A DNA stretch of 64,000 bases, taken from assembly GCF_001687365.1 (NCBI RefSeq), contig NZ_LGLV01000005.1:496001-560000 (forward strand), given 5' to 3'. Source of the stretch: Pararhizobium polonicum. GTDB taxonomy: Bacteria > Pseudomonadota > Alphaproteobacteria > Rhizobiales > Rhizobiaceae. Both the position numbers and the translations under genes were made by a program. Positions 17,976 through 28,844 of this stretch are shown in pieces. The stretch's first letter is position 1. Every line of letters starts with the position of its first letter. Under the pieces are notes generated by a model that ran no database searches, was not told the DNA's origin, and was given only the letters and a program-made list of their open reading frames with translations.

Positions 17976-18000
17976 ACATTCTCGCGGGTTGACAGAGCTG

Positions 18001-18030
18001 AAAGCCGGGCACGACATGTGTCCGGCTTTT
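18001..18030 (+). terminator. azoR intrinsic terminator
   Basis: Stem AAAGCCGG / CCGGCTTT with a loop of about 13 nt followed by T4 (AAAGCCGGGCACG...TCCGGCTTTT). Confidence 0.75.
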
Positions 18031-18178
18031 CTGTGTCTGAAAACCGGATAAACCGGCGCCTGCCGTCTTCGGGATGGAGGCCGGCCTTTCGTCCGTCGCA
18101 GGCTGGACAGGCCCGGCGCGAGGCGGTAGAGCCCGGGCCAAGAGCCTTCGGGCCGATAGCATACGGATTGGAACGAAA

Positions 18179-18394
18179 ATGACGGATGTCAGGGACAGCA
18201 ACGGCACGATTCTCGTCGAGGGCGACAATGTCACTTTGATCAAGGACCTGAAGGTTAAGGGGACCTCCGAGACCTTGAAACGCGGCACGATGATCAAGGG
18301 CATTCACCTGACCGGTGATCCCGATGAGGTCGAATGCCGCCATGCGAAGATTAAGGGGCTGGTGCTGCGTACCGAGTTCCTGAAGAAGGCCTGA
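18179..18394 (+). CDS. PhnA-like (YjdM C-terminal domain) protein
   Basis: 71 aa from the ATG at 18179. It matches the C-terminal SH3-like domain of YjdM/PhnA: VRDSNGTILVEGDNVTLIKDLKVKG, KRGTMIKGI and VLRTEFLKK. The zinc-ribbon half found in full-length YjdM is absent, as is usual for these short alphaproteobacterial members. The historical link to alkylphosphonate use is not supported by any phosphonate gene nearby, so the function is best called unknown. It is followed by a terminator and flanked by azoR and a small exported-protein gene. Confidence 0.85.
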   Translation: MTDVRDSNGTILVEGDNVTLIKDLKVKGTSETLKRGTMIKGIHLTGDPDEVECRHAKIKGLVLRTEFLKKA

Positions 18395-18413
18395 TCCGGC
18401 AGGGCAGTGGCCT

Positions 18414-18466
18414 GCAGGCCAGTCCGGCGCCGGGATTCCTGTGAGGGCTGGACTGCCTGCTTTTTT
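18414..18466 (+). terminator. Terminator after the phnA-like gene
   Basis: GCAGGCCAGTCC pairs with GGACTGCCTGC (one bulge) across a GC-rich loop and is followed by T6. The next start codon is only 17 nt further on. Confidence 0.65.
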
Positions 18467-18482
18467 GTATTACACTTCGCTT

Positions 18483-18755
18483 ATGAAAAGCGTTCCGGCA
18501 TTTTTGATGATCGCGCTTGTTTCGGTCTTTGCCGGAACCTCTCCCGGTATGTCGCTGGCGGCCGACGCGATGTGCACCTGCCGAAACCGGGATGGTTCGA
18601 AGCTTGAACTGGGCCAGACCACCTGTATCCGCGTGGGCGATATCGCCTATCTGGCGCGTTGCGAAAAAGAACTCAACGTCATGACATGGCGCAAGCTCCG
18701 GGACGAGTGCCCCGAAGCGCGATTGTCGGTGGCCGTACTGCCGTTGACGCAGTAG
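18483..18755 (+). CDS. Small exported cysteine-containing protein of unknown function
   Basis: 90 aa. The signal peptide is residues 1-26 (FLMIALVSVFAGTSPGMSLA). The mature protein, about 64 aa, has five cysteines (CTCRNRDGSKLELG, TTCIRVG, ARCEKELN, DECPEA), suggesting a small disulfide-stabilised periplasmic or secreted protein. No family recognised. It converges on rlmB with only seven nucleotides between the stop codons and no clear terminator between them. A clear ribosome-binding site is not visible. Confidence 0.68.
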   Translation: MKSVPAFLMIALVSVFAGTSPGMSLAADAMCTCRNRDGSKLELGQTTCIRVGDIAYLARCEKELNVMTWRKLRDECPEARLSVAVLPLTQ

Positions 18756-18762
18756 TTGTCGC

Positions 18763-19644
18763 TCAGGCCTTGGTCAGATGACCGCGTGCCGCATACATGG
18801 CGATGGCGGCGGCGTTCGACACGTTCAGCGATTTGATGGCGCCCGGCATGTCGAGGCGGGCGAGCGCGTTGACGGTCTGGCGTGTCTTCTGCCGCAATCC
18901 CTTGCCTTCGGCGCCGAGCACAAGGGCGATCTTCTCGCCCGACAGCGTCTGTTCGAGCGGTGCGGGACCTTCCGAATCAAGCCCGATCGAGACGAAGCCG
19001 AGCTTGTGCAGTTCTTCCAGCGCATCGGCCAGGTTGGTGATCTGGATATAGGGGATCATTTCCAGCGCACCGGAAGCGGATTTGGCCATTACACCCGATT
19101 CGGTCGGGCTGTGGCGCTGCGTCGTGATCAGCGCGCCGGCATTGAAGGCGACGGCCGAGCGCATGATGGCGCCGACGTTGTGCGGATCGGTGACCTGATC
19201 GAGAACCAGAATCAGCGGGCTGTCTTTCAAAGCCGACAGCCGGCGGGCGGGCAGGGGCACGGTTTCCAGCATTGCGCCCTGGTGGATGGCGTCGGGTCCG
19301 AGAATCTTGTCGAGGTCCTGCGGCGTGACGATCTCGACGGGGAAACCGAGTTCTTCGATAGGCCCGGTTTCCAGCCGGATCAAGGCATTCTGTGTCACCG
19401 AAAGCTTGGTGATCTTGCGCTCGGGATTGTCGAGCGCTGCGCGCACCGTGTGGATGCCGTAAAGCTGCACCTGGTCGGGTGCCAGCTGGGGGGCTTTCCA
19501 GTCCGCGGCGGCGCTCTTCTTCCGCTTGTCCTGGACAGGCGTCGGAATCTCGCCGCGTTCGCGTCGTCCATCGCGGTGGGCGCGGCGCAGAGTGGCGTAA
19601 TGGGTGTCTTTGGCGTTCTTGTCGCCCGGATTATCTTTGCTCAT
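18763..19644 (-). CDS. rlmB: 23S rRNA 2'-O-ribose methyltransferase (RlmB, SpoU family)
   Basis: 293 aa. A basic disordered N-terminus (1-55) is followed by the SpoU substrate-binding domain starting QVQLYGIHTVRAAL (about 60) and the trefoil-knot SPOUT domain with the three motifs LILVLDQVTDPHNVGAIMRS (Asn-Arg motif), LVLGAEGKGLR and LNVSNAAAIAMY. It methylates the ribose of G2251 in the 23S P-loop in E. coli. In rhizobia it is the conserved neighbour of tRNA-Tyr, tRNA-Gly and tuf, as here; it is transcribed divergently from the tRNAs. Confidence 0.93.
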   Translation of the reverse strand: MSKDNPGDKNAKDTHYATLRRAHRDGRRERGEIPTPVQDKRKKSAAADWKAPQLAPDQVQLYGIHTVRAALDNPERKITKLSVTQNALIRLETGPIEELGFPVEIVTPQDLDKILGPDAIHQGAMLETVPLPARRLSALKDSPLILVLDQVTDPHNVGAIMRSAVAFNAGALITTQRHSPTESGVMAKSASGALEMIPYIQITNLADALEELHKLGFVSIGLDSEGPAPLEQTLSGEKIALVLGAEGKGLRQKTRQTVNALARLDMPGAIKSLNVSNAAAIAMYAARGHLTKA

Positions 19645-19748
19645 GCGCGTCTTATACTGAGGATAGGGCGCGCGTGGAACCGTTTTTCGCGAAATCGGCC
19701 GCCGGCGATCTTTATGGCGAATTTCGCAACTTTTTCTGAGACCCCGTG

Positions 19749-19777
19749 TTGACAGGACGAAACGGGGCCGTCATATA
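19749..19777 (+). promoter_or_regulatory. Strong sigma-70 promoter for tRNA-Tyr/tRNA-Gly (and possibly tuf)
   Basis: TTGACA (19749-19754), a 17-nt spacer, then CATATA (19772-19777). Predicted start is near 19784, about 80 nt before tRNA-Tyr. This is the best promoter match I found in the window. Confidence 0.75.
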
Positions 19778-19862
19778 CCCGGCGCAGATTGAAGGGCTGA
19801 CTTGCCCCGGCAGACAACGCTTCGATCTGAAATGCTTGGTCGCATGATCCCGACAGAATAAT

Positions 19863-19947
19863 GGAGGGATGCCCGAGTGGTTAAAGGGGACGGACTGTAA
19901 ATCCGTTGGCTCAGCCTACGTTGGTTCAAATCCAACTCCCTCCACCA
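19863..19947 (+). tRNA. tRNA-Tyr (anticodon GUA)
   Basis: 85 nt with encoded CCA. Acceptor stem GGAGGGA/TCCCTCC, anticodon loop CTGTAAA, a long variable arm typical of bacterial tRNA-Tyr, and T-loop GGTTCAAATCC. Confidence 0.97.
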
Positions 19948-19970
19948 TTCTGTCAGACGGATCGTGACCC

Positions 19971-20044
19971 GCGGGTATAGCTCAATGGTAGAGCAGCAGC
20001 CTTCCAAGCTGAATACGCGGGTTCGATTCCCGCTACCCGCTCCA
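19971..20044 (+). tRNA. tRNA-Gly (anticodon UCC)
   Basis: 74 nt with encoded CCA. Acceptor stem GCGGGTA/TACCCGC, anticodon loop CTTCCAA (anticodon TCC) and T-loop GGTTCGATTCC. It lies 23 nt after tRNA-Tyr, probably in one transcript. Confidence 0.97.
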
Positions 20045-20309
20045 GCAAAGCTCAAAATTATCATCAGGTTCATCGGTTTCCCGCACTGCGTCGCTGCAAG
20101 TCTTTGATTTGTCGCGATTTTAGCGTTCGCAAGCGTTGGTATTGGAATTGCGCCCGGCGATCCCCACATAGGCCTCAGAAACGGGCCGAGGGCTTGGCGA
20201 CGCGCAAAACAATTAAGTCTTGCGCAATTCTTCCGAAACCCTTAAACGCCTCCCCAAACCGGCGCCGCCGGTATGGTGCATTCTCATTGATCACAGGAAA
20301 CTTGACCCC

Positions 20310-21485
<1,176 letters not shown>

Positions 21486-21497
21486 TTTACTCGGTTG

Positions 21498-21526
21498 GGA
21501 AGCGGCGCGTCATAGGCGCCGCTTCC
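21498..21526 (+). terminator. Strong hairpin after tuf
   Basis: Perfect 11-bp stem GGAAGCGGCGC / GCGCCGCTTCC with a 7-nt loop, 13 nt after the tuf stop. No U-tract follows, so it may be a weak terminator or mRNA 3'-end stabiliser rather than a full stop. Confidence 0.5.
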
Positions 21527-21580
21527 TCGATCAATTTGTTGGTCGAAGCATGCGGGTAAAATCGTATGCCTCTCGAATTA

Positions 21581-21636
21581 ACGGAAGCGCGAAAAAATCG
21601 TGCTTCCGTAGGCGTTCGGTCATTGTGTCGGACGCC
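21581..21636 (+). promoter_or_regulatory. Tandem stem-loops upstream of rpsJ (possible S10 leader)
   Basis: 21581-21609 forms a 12-bp stem (ACGGAAGCGCGA / TCGTGCTTCCGT, one G-U) with an A5 loop. 21611-21636 forms an 8-bp stem (GGCGTTCG / CGGACGCC, one G-U). They lie 145 nt before the rpsJ ATG. Position suggests a leader involved in control of the S10 operon, but this is inference. Confidence 0.45.
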
Positions 21637-21781
21637 GATTCCGTATATGTGGCGGGTCGAATTGCAGAAACGGACAGAGAGTGATTTGCTCTTTGTGCTC
21701 TTTGAAGCATCAGCACCCGGAAACGAATGACGAATTGCCTCATCTGGGGCATTCCGCTTAACAACAACAAGGATAACTCGA

Positions 21782-22090
21782 ATGAACGGCCAGAATATCC
21801 GTATCCGCCTCAAGGCGTTTGATCACCGGATTCTTGATGCCTCCACGCGGGAAATCGTTTCGACGGCCAAGCGCACAGGCGCTTCGGTTCGTGGTCCGGT
21901 GCCGCTTCCGACGCGGATTGAAAAGTTTACTGTCAACCGCTCGCCCCACGTGGACAAGAAGAGCCGCGAACAGTTCGAAATGCGTACCCACAAGCGCCTC
22001 CTCGATATCGTCGATCCTACTCCGCAGACCGTTGACGCGCTGATGAAGCTCGACCTGGCTGCCGGCGTAGACGTGGAAATCAAGCTTTAA
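21782..22090 (+). CDS. rpsJ: 30S ribosomal protein S10
   Basis: 102 aa, standard length ([18 protein letters not shown]; loop region [16 protein letters not shown]). S10 binds the 16S 3' domain in the head of the small subunit and, with NusB, takes part in antitermination. It is the first gene of the S10 operon here. The 296-nt spacer to tuf is rich in hairpins. rplC follows after 156 nt, a long gap for this operon. Confidence 0.97.
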
Positions 22091-22246
22091 AAACAAGGAA
22101 GGTACGTGGGCTTCGGCTCAACGGCTTCCAAAAACGGGCGACCCTTCGATCGGATGATCCTGCTGGATCGGATGAAAAAGGGGAGACCTTAAACCAGAGA
22201 TGCAACGGGGTTTGCCCCGTCGCTAACTCTTAAGAGGAATGAACCA

Positions 22247-22927
22247 ATGCGTTCAGGTGTGATTGCACAGAAAGTTGGGATGACCCGCGTCTATAACGAC
22301 GCTGGTGAGCATATCCCGGTTACAGTATTGCGGATGGAAAACGTACAAGTCGTTGCCCACCGCACGGAAGACAAGAATGGCTACACCGCAGTTCAGCTCG
22401 GTGCAGGCCAGTCCAAGGTCAAGAACACGAGCAAGCCGTTGCGTGGTCAGTTCGCTGCCGCCAACGTAGAGCCGAAGGCCAAGGTCGTTGAGTTCCGCGT
22501 TTCGTCGGACAATCTGATCGATGTCGGCGCTGAGCTCACCGCAAACCATTTCGTCGCCGGCCAGCTGGTCGACGTTACCGGTACATCGTCCGGTAAGGGT
22601 TTTGCCGGTGCCATGAAGCGCCACAACTTCGGCGGTCTGCGTGCAACGCACGGCGTGTCCGTATCGCACCGTTCGCATGGTTCGACTGGTTCCAACCAGG
22701 ATCCGGGCCGCGTCTGGAAGGGTAAGCGCATGGCTGGCCACATGGGTCAGACGCGCATCACCACCCAGAACCTGGAAGTGGTCTCCACCGATGAAGACCG
22801 CGGTCTGATCCTCGTCAAGGGCGCCGTACCCGGCTCCAAGGGCGCATGGATCGTCGTTCGCGACGCCATCAAGTCCGGCACTCCGGCTGACGCTCCGCGT
22901 CCTGCCGCTGTGCGCGCAGCCAAGTAA
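22247..22927 (+). CDS. rplC: 50S ribosomal protein L3
   Basis: 226 aa. L3 binds near the 3' end of 23S rRNA and nucleates 50S assembly; its long loop reaches the peptidyl transferase centre. N-terminus [14 protein letters not shown]; the loop with the conserved methylated Gln is at [22 protein letters not shown]-terminal Ala/Pro-rich extension ([13 protein letters not shown]) makes it longer than the E. coli protein. AGAGGA ribosome-binding site. rplD follows after 12 nt. Confidence 0.97.
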   Translation: MRSGVIAQKVGMTRVYNDAGEHIPVTVLRMENVQVVAHRTEDKNGYTAVQLGAGQSKVKNTSKPLRGQFAAANVEPKAKVVEFRVSSDNLIDVGAELTANHFVAGQLVDVTGTSSGKGFAGAMKRHNFGGLRATHGVSVSHRSHGSTGSNQDPGRVWKGKRMAGHMGQTRITTQNLEVVSTDEDRGLILVKGAVPGSKGAWIVVRDAIKSGTPADAPRPAAVRAAK

Positions 22928-22939
22928 GGGGGCCAGATC

Positions 22940-23560
22940 ATGGATCTCAACGTCACCACACTCGAGGGCAAAGAGGCCGGCAAGGTTTCCCTGTCCGACG
23001 CGATTTTCGGTCTCGAGCCTCGCGAAGATATCATTGCCCGCGTCGTTCGCTGGCAGCTTGCCAAGAAGCAGCAGGGCACGCACAAGGCCAAGGGCCGCGC
23101 GGAAGTTTCGCGCACCGGCGCCAAGATGTTCAAGCAGAAGGGTACGGGCCGCGCTCGTCACCATTCGGCTCGCGCTCCGCAGTTCCGCGGCGGTGGTAAG
23201 GCTCATGGCCCGGTTGTTCGCAGCCACGCTCATGACCTGCCGAAGAAGGTACGTGCCCTCGGCCTGCGCCATGCGCTGTCCGCAAAGCTGCGTGCCGAAG
23301 AGCTGATCATCGTTGACAGCCTGGTTGCTGCCGAAGCCAAGACGAAGACGCTGACCGGCGCATTCGCAACGCTCGGCCTGACCAACGTGCTGTTCATCGG
23401 CGGCGCCGAACTCGACAGCAACTTCAAGCTCGCAGCCCAGAACATCCCGAATGTGGACGTTCTGCCGGTTCAGGGCATCAACGTTTACGATATTCTGCGC
23501 CGCGGCAAGCTCGTCCTGTCCAAAGCTGCAGTTGAAGCTCTTGAGGAGCGGTTCAAATGA
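22940..23560 (+). CDS. rplD: 50S ribosomal protein L4
   Basis: 206 aa. L4 lines the nascent-peptide exit tunnel through its extended loop ([21 protein letters not shown]). In gammaproteobacteria L4 also represses its own S10 operon; whether it does so here is unknown, though the operon leader is structured. The stop codon overlaps the start of rplW by 4 nt (ATGA), implying translational coupling. Confidence 0.97.
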   Translation: MDLNVTTLEGKEAGKVSLSDAIFGLEPREDIIARVVRWQLAKKQQGTHKAKGRAEVSRTGAKMFKQKGTGRARHHSARAPQFRGGGKAHGPVVRSHAHDLPKKVRALGLRHALSAKLRAEELIIVDSLVAAEAKTKTLTGAFATLGLTNVLFIGGAELDSNFKLAAQNIPNVDVLPVQGINVYDILRRGKLVLSKAAVEALEERFK

Positions 23561-23850
23561 CTGATCTTCGCCACTACGATGTGATCGTTTCTCCTTCGAT
23601 CACCGAAAAGTCGACGCTGGTTTCTGAACAGAACCAGATCATTTTCAACGTCGCCAAGGATGCGTCGAAGCCCGAAATCAAGGCTGCAATCGAAGCTCTG
23701 TTCGGCGTCAAGGTTACGGCTGTGAACACGCTGGTCCGCAAGGGCAAGCTGAAGCGCTTCCGCGGCTTCGCTGGCCGGCAAAAGGACGTCAAGAAGGCTA
23801 TCGTCACGCTCGCTGACGGTCAGACCATCGACGTCTCCACCGGACTCTGA
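23557..23850 (+). CDS. rplW: 50S ribosomal protein L23
   Basis: 97 aa. L23 sits at the tunnel exit and docks trigger factor and SRP. Recognised from [21 protein letters not shown] at the N-terminus and the basic loop [20 protein letters not shown]. It starts inside the last codons of rplD and is followed by rplB after 11 nt. Confidence 0.97.
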   Translation: MTDLRHYDVIVSPSITEKSTLVSEQNQIIFNVAKDASKPEIKAAIEALFGVKVTAVNTLVRKGKLKRFRGFAGRQKDVKKAIVTLADGQTIDVSTGL

Positions 23851-23861
23851 GGAATAGAACA

Positions 23862-24698
23862 ATGGCATTGAAAAGTTTCAATCCGACCACCCCGAGCCAG
23901 CGTCAGCTGGTCATCGTCGACCGGTCCGGCCTGCACAAGGGCAAGCCGGTCAAGTCGCTGACGGAAGGCCTGTCCTCCAAGGGCGGCCGCAACAACACCG
24001 GTCGCATCACGGTGCGTTTCCAGGGTGGCGGTCACAAGCGGACCTACCGTCTGATCGACTTCAAGCGTCGCAAGTTCGACGTTGAAGGCACGGTCGTGCG
24101 TCTCGAATACGACCCGAACCGCACAGCGTTCATCGCGCTGATTTCCTATGCGGACGGTCAGCAGGCCTACATCATCGCTCCGCAGCGTCTTGCTGCCGGT
24201 GACAAGGTGATCGCCTCGGAAAAGCAGGTTGACGTGAAGCCGGGCAACACCATGCCGCTTCAGTACATGCCGGTTGGTTCGATCGTTCACAACGTCGAGA
24301 TGAAGCCGGGCAAGGGTGGGCAGATCGCTCGCTCCGCCGGCGCCTACGTCCAGCTGGTCGGTCGCGACCAGGGCATGGCGATCCTTCGCCTGTCCTCCGG
24401 CGAACAGCGCCTGGTACACGGCTCCTGCCTGGCAACGGTCGGTGCAGTTTCCAACCCCGATCACGGCAACATCAACGACGGCAAGGCCGGTCGTTCGGTG
24501 TGGCGTGGCAAGCGTCCGCATGTTCGCGGCGTCGTCATGAACCCTGTTGACCATCCGCACGGCGGTGGTGAAGGCCGCACCTCGGGTGGTCGTCATCCGG
24601 TGTCTCCTTGGGGCAAGCCCACCAAGGGCAAGCGCACACGTTCGAACAAGTCGACCGACAAGTTCATCATGCGCTCGCGTCATCAGCGTAAGAAGTAA
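23862..24698 (+). CDS. rplB: 50S ribosomal protein L2
   Basis: 278 aa. L2 is needed for subunit association and peptidyl transferase activity. Landmarks are [16 protein letters not shown], the RNA-binding core [17 protein letters not shown] and the conserved C-terminal segment [20 protein letters not shown] containing the histidine important for function. A basic tail ([16 protein letters not shown]) ends the protein. Fits the S10 operon order. Confidence 0.97.
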   Translation: MALKSFNPTTPSQRQLVIVDRSGLHKGKPVKSLTEGLSSKGGRNNTGRITVRFQGGGHKRTYRLIDFKRRKFDVEGTVVRLEYDPNRTAFIALISYADGQQAYIIAPQRLAAGDKVIASEKQVDVKPGNTMPLQYMPVGSIVHNVEMKPGKGGQIARSAGAYVQLVGRDQGMAILRLSSGEQRLVHGSCLATVGAVSNPDHGNINDGKAGRSVWRGKRPHVRGVVMNPVDHPHGGGEGRTSGGRHPVSPWGKPTKGKRTRSNKSTDKFIMRSRHQRKK

Positions 24699-24713
24699 GA
24701 GAGGAAGTCTCCA

Positions 24714-24992
24714 ATGACTCGTTCAGTATGGAAAGGTCCGTTTGTTGACGGCTATCTTCTCAAGAAGGCTGAGAAGGTTCGTGAAGGCGGTCGTAACGAA
24801 GTGATCAAGATGTGGAGCCGTCGCTCCACCATCCTGCCGCAGTTCGTCGGTCTCACGTTCGGCGTCTACAACGGCAGCAAGCATGTTCCGGTCAGTGTCA
24901 ACGAAGACATGATCGGCCACAAGTTCGGTGAATTCTCTCCGACCCGGACCTATTACGGTCACGGTGCGGACAAGAAGGCAAAGAGGAAGTAA
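24714..24992 (+). CDS. rpsS: 30S ribosomal protein S19
   Basis: 92 aa. S19 is in the 30S head near the A site and forms a heterodimer with S13. Signatures: [37 protein letters not shown] and [15 protein letters not shown]. Spaced 15 nt from rplB and 2 nt from rplV. Confidence 0.97.
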   Translation: MTRSVWKGPFVDGYLLKKAEKVREGGRNEVIKMWSRRSTILPQFVGLTFGVYNGSKHVPVSVNEDMIGHKFGEFSPTRTYYGHGADKKAKRK

Positions 24993-24994
24993 TT

Positions 24995-25384
24995 ATGGGC
25001 AAGGCAAAAGCCGAACGCCGGCTGAAGGATAATGAGGCGCAGGCAATTGCGCGCACGATCCGCGTCAGCCCCCAGAAGCTCAACCTGGTAGCTGCGATGA
25101 TCCGCGGCAAGAAGGTCGACCGGGCTCTGGCCGAACTCGAGTTCTCGCGCAAGCGGATCTCGGACACTGTCAAGAAGACGTTGGAATCCGCGATCGCAAA
25201 CGCGGAAAACAACCACGATCTCGACGTCGACAGCCTGATCGTCGCCGAAGCCTACGTCGGCAAGTCCATCGTCATGAAGCGTTTCCACGCTCGTGGCCGT
25301 GGCCGTGCATCGCGTATCGAAAAGCCTTTCGCGCATCTGACGATCGTTGTTCGCGAAGTCGAAGCCAAAGGGGAGGCCGCATAA
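24995..25384 (+). CDS. rplV: 50S ribosomal protein L22
   Basis: 129 aa. Its beta-hairpin ([19 protein letters not shown]) lines the exit tunnel constriction opposite L4. N-terminus [19 protein letters not shown] is slightly longer than in E. coli. The last base of the stop codon is the first base of the rpsC ATG. Confidence 0.97.
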   Translation: MGKAKAERRLKDNEAQAIARTIRVSPQKLNLVAAMIRGKKVDRALAELEFSRKRISDTVKKTLESAIANAENNHDLDVDSLIVAEAYVGKSIVMKRFHARGRGRASRIEKPFAHLTIVVREVEAKGEAA

Positions 25385-26097
25385 TGGGTCAGAAGATCAA
25401 TCCAGTCGGCTTCCGCCTCGGCATCAACCGCACTTGGGACAGCCGCTGGTTCGCGGATAACGCCGAGTACGGTCAGCTTCTTCACGAAGACCTGAAGATC
25501 CGTGCCTACGTCATGGAAGAGCTGAAGCAGGCCGGTATCGCCAAGGTGATCATCGAGCGTCCGCACAAGAAGTGCCGCGTTACGATCCACTCGGCTCGCC
25601 CGGGCCTCATCATCGGCAAGAAGGGCGCAGACATCGAAAAGCTGCGCAAGAAGATTGCCGAGATGACGAAGTCGGAAACGCACCTCAACATCGTTGAAGT
25701 GCGCAAGCCGGAAGTCGACTCGACGCTCGTCGCCCAGTCGATCGCCCAGCAGCTCGAACGCCGCGTGGCTTTCCGCCGTGCGATGAAGCGCGCTGTTCAG
25801 TCCGCAATGCGTCTTGGCGCCGAAGGCATCAAGATCACCTGCGGCGGTCGTCTCGGCGGTGCTGAAATCGCCCGTACGGAATGGTACCGCGAAGGCCGCG
25901 TGCCGTTGCACACGCTTCGCGCCGACATCGACTACGGTGTGGCTGAAGCCAAAACCGCTTTTGGTATTTGCGGCATCAAGGTCTGGATCTTCAAGGGCGA
26001 AATCCTTGAACACGATCCGATGGCCTCCGAGCGTCGTGCGTCCGAGAGCGATGCTCAGGGCCCCAGCAGCAACAACCGTCGTCGCGAAAACGCGTAA
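25384..26097 (+). CDS. rpsC: 30S ribosomal protein S3
   Basis: 237 aa. S3 forms part of the mRNA entry channel and its helicase activity. It has an N-terminal KH domain with the GxxG loop in [19 protein letters not shown] and the C-terminal domain with [27 protein letters not shown] cut at conserved positions. The tail ([21 protein letters not shown]) is disordered. It overlaps rplV by one base; rplP follows after 38 nt. Confidence 0.97.
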   Translation: MGQKINPVGFRLGINRTWDSRWFADNAEYGQLLHEDLKIRAYVMEELKQAGIAKVIIERPHKKCRVTIHSARPGLIIGKKGADIEKLRKKIAEMTKSETHLNIVEVRKPEVDSTLVAQSIAQQLERRVAFRRAMKRAVQSAMRLGAEGIKITCGGRLGGAEIARTEWYREGRVPLHTLRADIDYGVAEAKTAFGICGIKVWIFKGEILEHDPMASERRASESDAQGPSSNNRRRENA

Positions 26098-26135
26098 CAG
26101 TCGTTCCTGGCAGCTAATATCGGAGAATTAAAAAA

Positions 26136-26549
26136 ATGTTGCAGCCAAAGCGCACTAAGTACCGCAAGCAGTTCAAGGGACGCATCAAGGGCGTTGCCAA
26201 GGGCGGTTCCGACCTTGCTTTCGGTGAATTCGGCCTGAAGTCTCAGGAGCCGAACCGTGTGAATGCACGTGAAATCGAGGCGGCTCGCCGCGCGATCACG
26301 CGTCACATGAAGCGTGCGGGTCGTGTATGGATCCGCGTATTCCCAGACGTACCGGTCACGGCGAAGCCGACCGAAGTCCGCATGGGTAAAGGTAAGGGTT
26401 CGGTTGAGTATTGGGCTTGCAAGGTCAAGCCCGGCCGAATGATGTTTGAAATCGACGGCGTCAGCGAAGAACTCGCCCGTGAGGCGCTTCGCCTTGGTGC
26501 TGCGAAACTCTCTGTCAAGACGCGCTTCGTTCAGCGCATTGCAGAGTAA
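26136..26549 (+). CDS. rplP: 50S ribosomal protein L16
   Basis: 137 aa. L16 organises the A-site region of 23S rRNA. N-terminus [15 protein letters not shown]; conserved [26 protein letters not shown] region split across the A-site loop with the Arg hydroxylated in some bacteria. Twelve nucleotides before rpmC. Confidence 0.97.
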   Translation: MLQPKRTKYRKQFKGRIKGVAKGGSDLAFGEFGLKSQEPNRVNAREIEAARRAITRHMKRAGRVWIRVFPDVPVTAKPTEVRMGKGKGSVEYWACKVKPGRMMFEIDGVSEELAREALRLGAAKLSVKTRFVQRIAE

Positions 26550-26561
26550 GGAGTAAAGCCC

Positions 26562-26762
26562 ATGAAAGCCGATACCGTTCGCGCGCTCAGCGCCGATCAG
26601 CTCAACGAAGAGCTTGCCAAGCTGAAGAAGGAGCAGTTCAACCTGCGCTTCCAGAAGGCCACAGGCCAGCTCGAAAAGTCGTCGCGCATCAATGAAGTCC
26701 GCAAGGACATTGCGCGCGTCAAAACCATTGCCCGCCAGAAGGCGGCAGAAGCCAAGGCTTAA
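26562..26762 (+). CDS. rpmC: 50S ribosomal protein L29
   Basis: 66 aa, two-helix protein at the tunnel exit next to L23. Signatures [22 protein letters not shown] and [17 protein letters not shown] cover both helices. Located between rplP and rpsQ as expected. Confidence 0.96.
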   Translation: MKADTVRALSADQLNEELAKLKKEQFNLRFQKATGQLEKSSRINEVRKDIARVKTIARQKAAEAKA

Positions 26763-26774
26763 GGATCTAAGAAT

Positions 26775-27011
26775 ATGCCAAAACGCATTCTGCAGGGCAC
26801 AGTCGTCAGCGACAAGAACGATAAGACCGTCGTGGTCCGTGTCGAGCGTCGTTTCGCGCACCCGATCTTCCAGAAGACCGTTCGTCGGTCCAAGAAGTAC
26901 AAGGCGCATGACGAGAACAACCAGTACAAGGTCGGCGATCAGGTTTCCATCGAGGAATGCGCGCCGATCTCGAAGGACAAGACCTGGACGGTCGTTTCCG
27001 TTCAGGCCTAA
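26775..27011 (+). CDS. rpsQ: 30S ribosomal protein S17
   Basis: 78 aa OB-fold primary binder of 16S 5' domain. [21 protein letters not shown] at the start, [18 protein letters not shown] and [13 protein letters not shown] later. Last gene of the S10 operon. The 238-nt gap that follows contains a terminator-like hairpin. Confidence 0.97.
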   Translation: MPKRILQGTVVSDKNDKTVVVRVERRFAHPIFQKTVRRSKKYKAHDENNQYKVGDQVSIEECAPISKDKTWTVVSVQA

Positions 27012-27068
27012 TTCTTAAGACTTTCTCGTCCGGCCCTTGCGTCGGCTGAGAAAATCTGTATGAAGCAG

Positions 27069-27101
27069 CGCAAGGACGCTCGAACACGAGCGTTCTTTTG
27101 C
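27069..27101 (+). terminator. Terminator-like hairpin between S10 and spc operons
   Basis: Core stem ACGCTCG / CGAGCGT with loop AACA, extended imperfectly by GCAAGG / TTCTTTTGC and followed by a T-rich run (27093-27099). It marks the boundary between rpsQ and rplN. Confidence 0.6.
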
Positions 27102-27249
27102 TTTGAGCGCACGGAAGGTCCTGTTTAGGAAACCACCCTGGCAACGATCGATCCCGCGCGAGAACAGAAATTTAGAAGCTGGAACAGGGGGCCCTCAATC
27201 TGATGAGGTTGGCCCAACCGGTCCGGTCACAACAAGAAGGCGACCTGAC

Positions 27250-27618
27250 ATGATTCAGATGCAAACAAACCTCGACGTGGCGGATAATTCCGGCGCACGT
27301 CGTGTCATGTGCATCAAGGTGCTGGGCGGTTCCAAGCGCAAGTACGCTTCGGTCGGCGACATTATTGTCGTTTCGATCAAGGAAGCTATTCCGCGCGGCC
27401 GCGTCAAGAAGGGTGATGTGATGAAGGCGGTCGTCGTACGCACCGCCAAGGACATCCGTCGTCCGGACGGCAGCGTCATCCGGTTCGATAACAACGCAGC
27501 TGTTCTTATCGACAACAAGAAAGAGCCGATCGGCACCCGTATCTTCGGACCGGTTCCGCGCGAACTCCGCGCCAAGAACCACATGAAGATCATCTCGCTG
27601 GCTCCAGAAGTGCTGTAA
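27250..27618 (+). CDS. rplN: 50S ribosomal protein L14
   Basis: 122 aa from the ATG at 27250; the frame is open upstream without coding support. L14 contacts the 30S subunit (bridge B8) and binds the silencing factor Rsf[22 protein letters not shown] at the start with the conserved [18 protein letters not shown] and [11 protein letters not shown] follow. First gene of the spc operon. Confidence 0.97.
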   Translation: MIQMQTNLDVADNSGARRVMCIKVLGGSKRKYASVGDIIVVSIKEAIPRGRVKKGDVMKAVVVRTAKDIRRPDGSVIRFDNNAAVLIDNKKEPIGTRIFGPVPRELRAKNHMKIISLAPEVL

Positions 27619-27630
27619 GGAGCGATTGAG

Positions 27631-27942
27631 ATGCAAAAGATTCGCAAGGGCGACAAAGTCGTCGTATTGACCGGCAAGGACAAGGGTCGCTCTGGAGAAG
27701 TTCTCCAGGTGCTGCCGAAGGAAGACCGGGCCGTTGTGCGTGGCGTTAACATGGTGAAGCGTCACCAGCGCCAGACCCAGGCCCAGGAAGCCGGTATCAT
27801 CAACAAGGAAGCGTCGATTCATCTGTCGAACATCGCGATCGCCGATCCGAAGGACGGCAAGCCGACCCGCGTCGGTTTCAAGATCGACGGCGACAAGAAG
27901 GTTCGCGTTTCGAAGCGTTCGGGAGTGTCGATCGATGGCTGA
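27631..27942 (+). CDS. rplX: 50S ribosomal protein L24
   Basis: 103 aa. KOW-domain assembly initiator protein that binds the 5' end of 23S rRNA ([20 protein letters not shown] is the KOW motif). Its last codons overlap the start of rplE by 8 nt. Confidence 0.97.
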   Translation: MQKIRKGDKVVVLTGKDKGRSGEVLQVLPKEDRAVVRGVNMVKRHQRQTQAQEAGIINKEASIHLSNIAIADPKDGKPTRVGFKIDGDKKVRVSKRSGVSIDG

Positions 27943-28495
27943 CACCAAGAAGTACGAGCCCCGGCTCAAGGTCGATTATGTTGAGCGTATCAGCAAGGCG
28001 ATGCAGGAGAAGTTCTCCTACTCCAACGTCATGCAGATCCCGCGCCTCGACAAGATCGTGATCAACATGGGTGTTGGTGAATCGACGGCTGATTCGAAGA
28101 AGCCGACGGTTGCTGCAGCTGACCTGGCTGCGATTGCCGGTCAGAAGCCGGTCATCACCAAGGCCCGCACCTCCATCGCCGGCTTCAAGCTGCGCGAAGG
28201 CATGCCGATCGGCGCAAAGGTTACCCTGCGCGGCGTTCGCATGTACGAATTCCTGGATCGCCTGATCAACATCGCGCTTCCGCGCGTTCGAGATTTCCGC
28301 GGCCTGAATCCGAAGAGCTTTGACGGCCGTGGCAACTTCGCCATGGGTGTCAAGGAACACATTGTGTTCCCGGAGATCAACTACGACAAGGTTGATCAGA
28401 TGTGGGGCATGGACATCATCGTTTGCACGACGGCAACCAACGACGACGAAGCACGCGCTCTGCTCACAGAGTTCAACTTCCCGTTTCGCCAGTAA
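27935..28495 (+). CDS. rplE: 50S ribosomal protein L5
   Basis: 186 aa. L5 binds 5S rRNA and forms bridge B1b with S13. Landmarks are [35 protein letters not shown] and [20 protein letters not shown]. It begins within rplX, so the two are probably translationally coupled. rpsN follows after 31 nt. Confidence 0.97.
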   Translation: MADTKKYEPRLKVDYVERISKAMQEKFSYSNVMQIPRLDKIVINMGVGESTADSKKPTVAAADLAAIAGQKPVITKARTSIAGFKLREGMPIGAKVTLRGVRMYEFLDRLINIALPRVRDFRGLNPKSFDGRGNFAMGVKEHIVFPEINYDKVDQMWGMDIIVCTTATNDDEARALLTEFNFPFRQ

Positions 28496-28526
28496 GCCGT
28501 AACGACAAGCAGAAGGATTAAGTTGA

Positions 28527-28832
28527 ATGGCGAAGACGAGCGCAATTGAAAAGAACAATCGCCGCCGTAAGTCGGTTGCCCAGGATGCGTCCAAGCGCGC
28601 AGCCCTGAAGGCAACCATCATGAACCAGTCTCTTCCGATCGAAGAGCGCTTCAAGGCAACTTTGAAGTTGGCGAGCCTGCCGCGTGACGGTTCCAAGACC
28701 CGCGTTCGCAACCGTTGCGAAGTGACCGGTCGCCCGCGCGCATATTATCGCAAACTCAAGATGTCGCGTATTGCGCTTCGTGAACTTGGCAATTTCGGCA
28801 AGGTGCCGGGCATTGTTAAGTCGAGCTGGTAA
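28527..28832 (+). CDS. rpsN: 30S ribosomal protein S14 (zinc-independent form)
   Basis: 101 aa, the long form. It lacks the two CxxC pairs of the zinc-binding short form; only a single Cys remains in [21 protein letters not shown]14 is needed for 30S head assembly. Located between rplE and rpsH as usual. Confidence 0.96.
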   Translation: MAKTSAIEKNNRRRKSVAQDASKRAALKATIMNQSLPIEERFKATLKLASLPRDGSKTRVRNRCEVTGRPRAYYRKLKMSRIALRELGNFGKVPGIVKSSW

Positions 28833-28844
28833 GGAGACGGGCAC

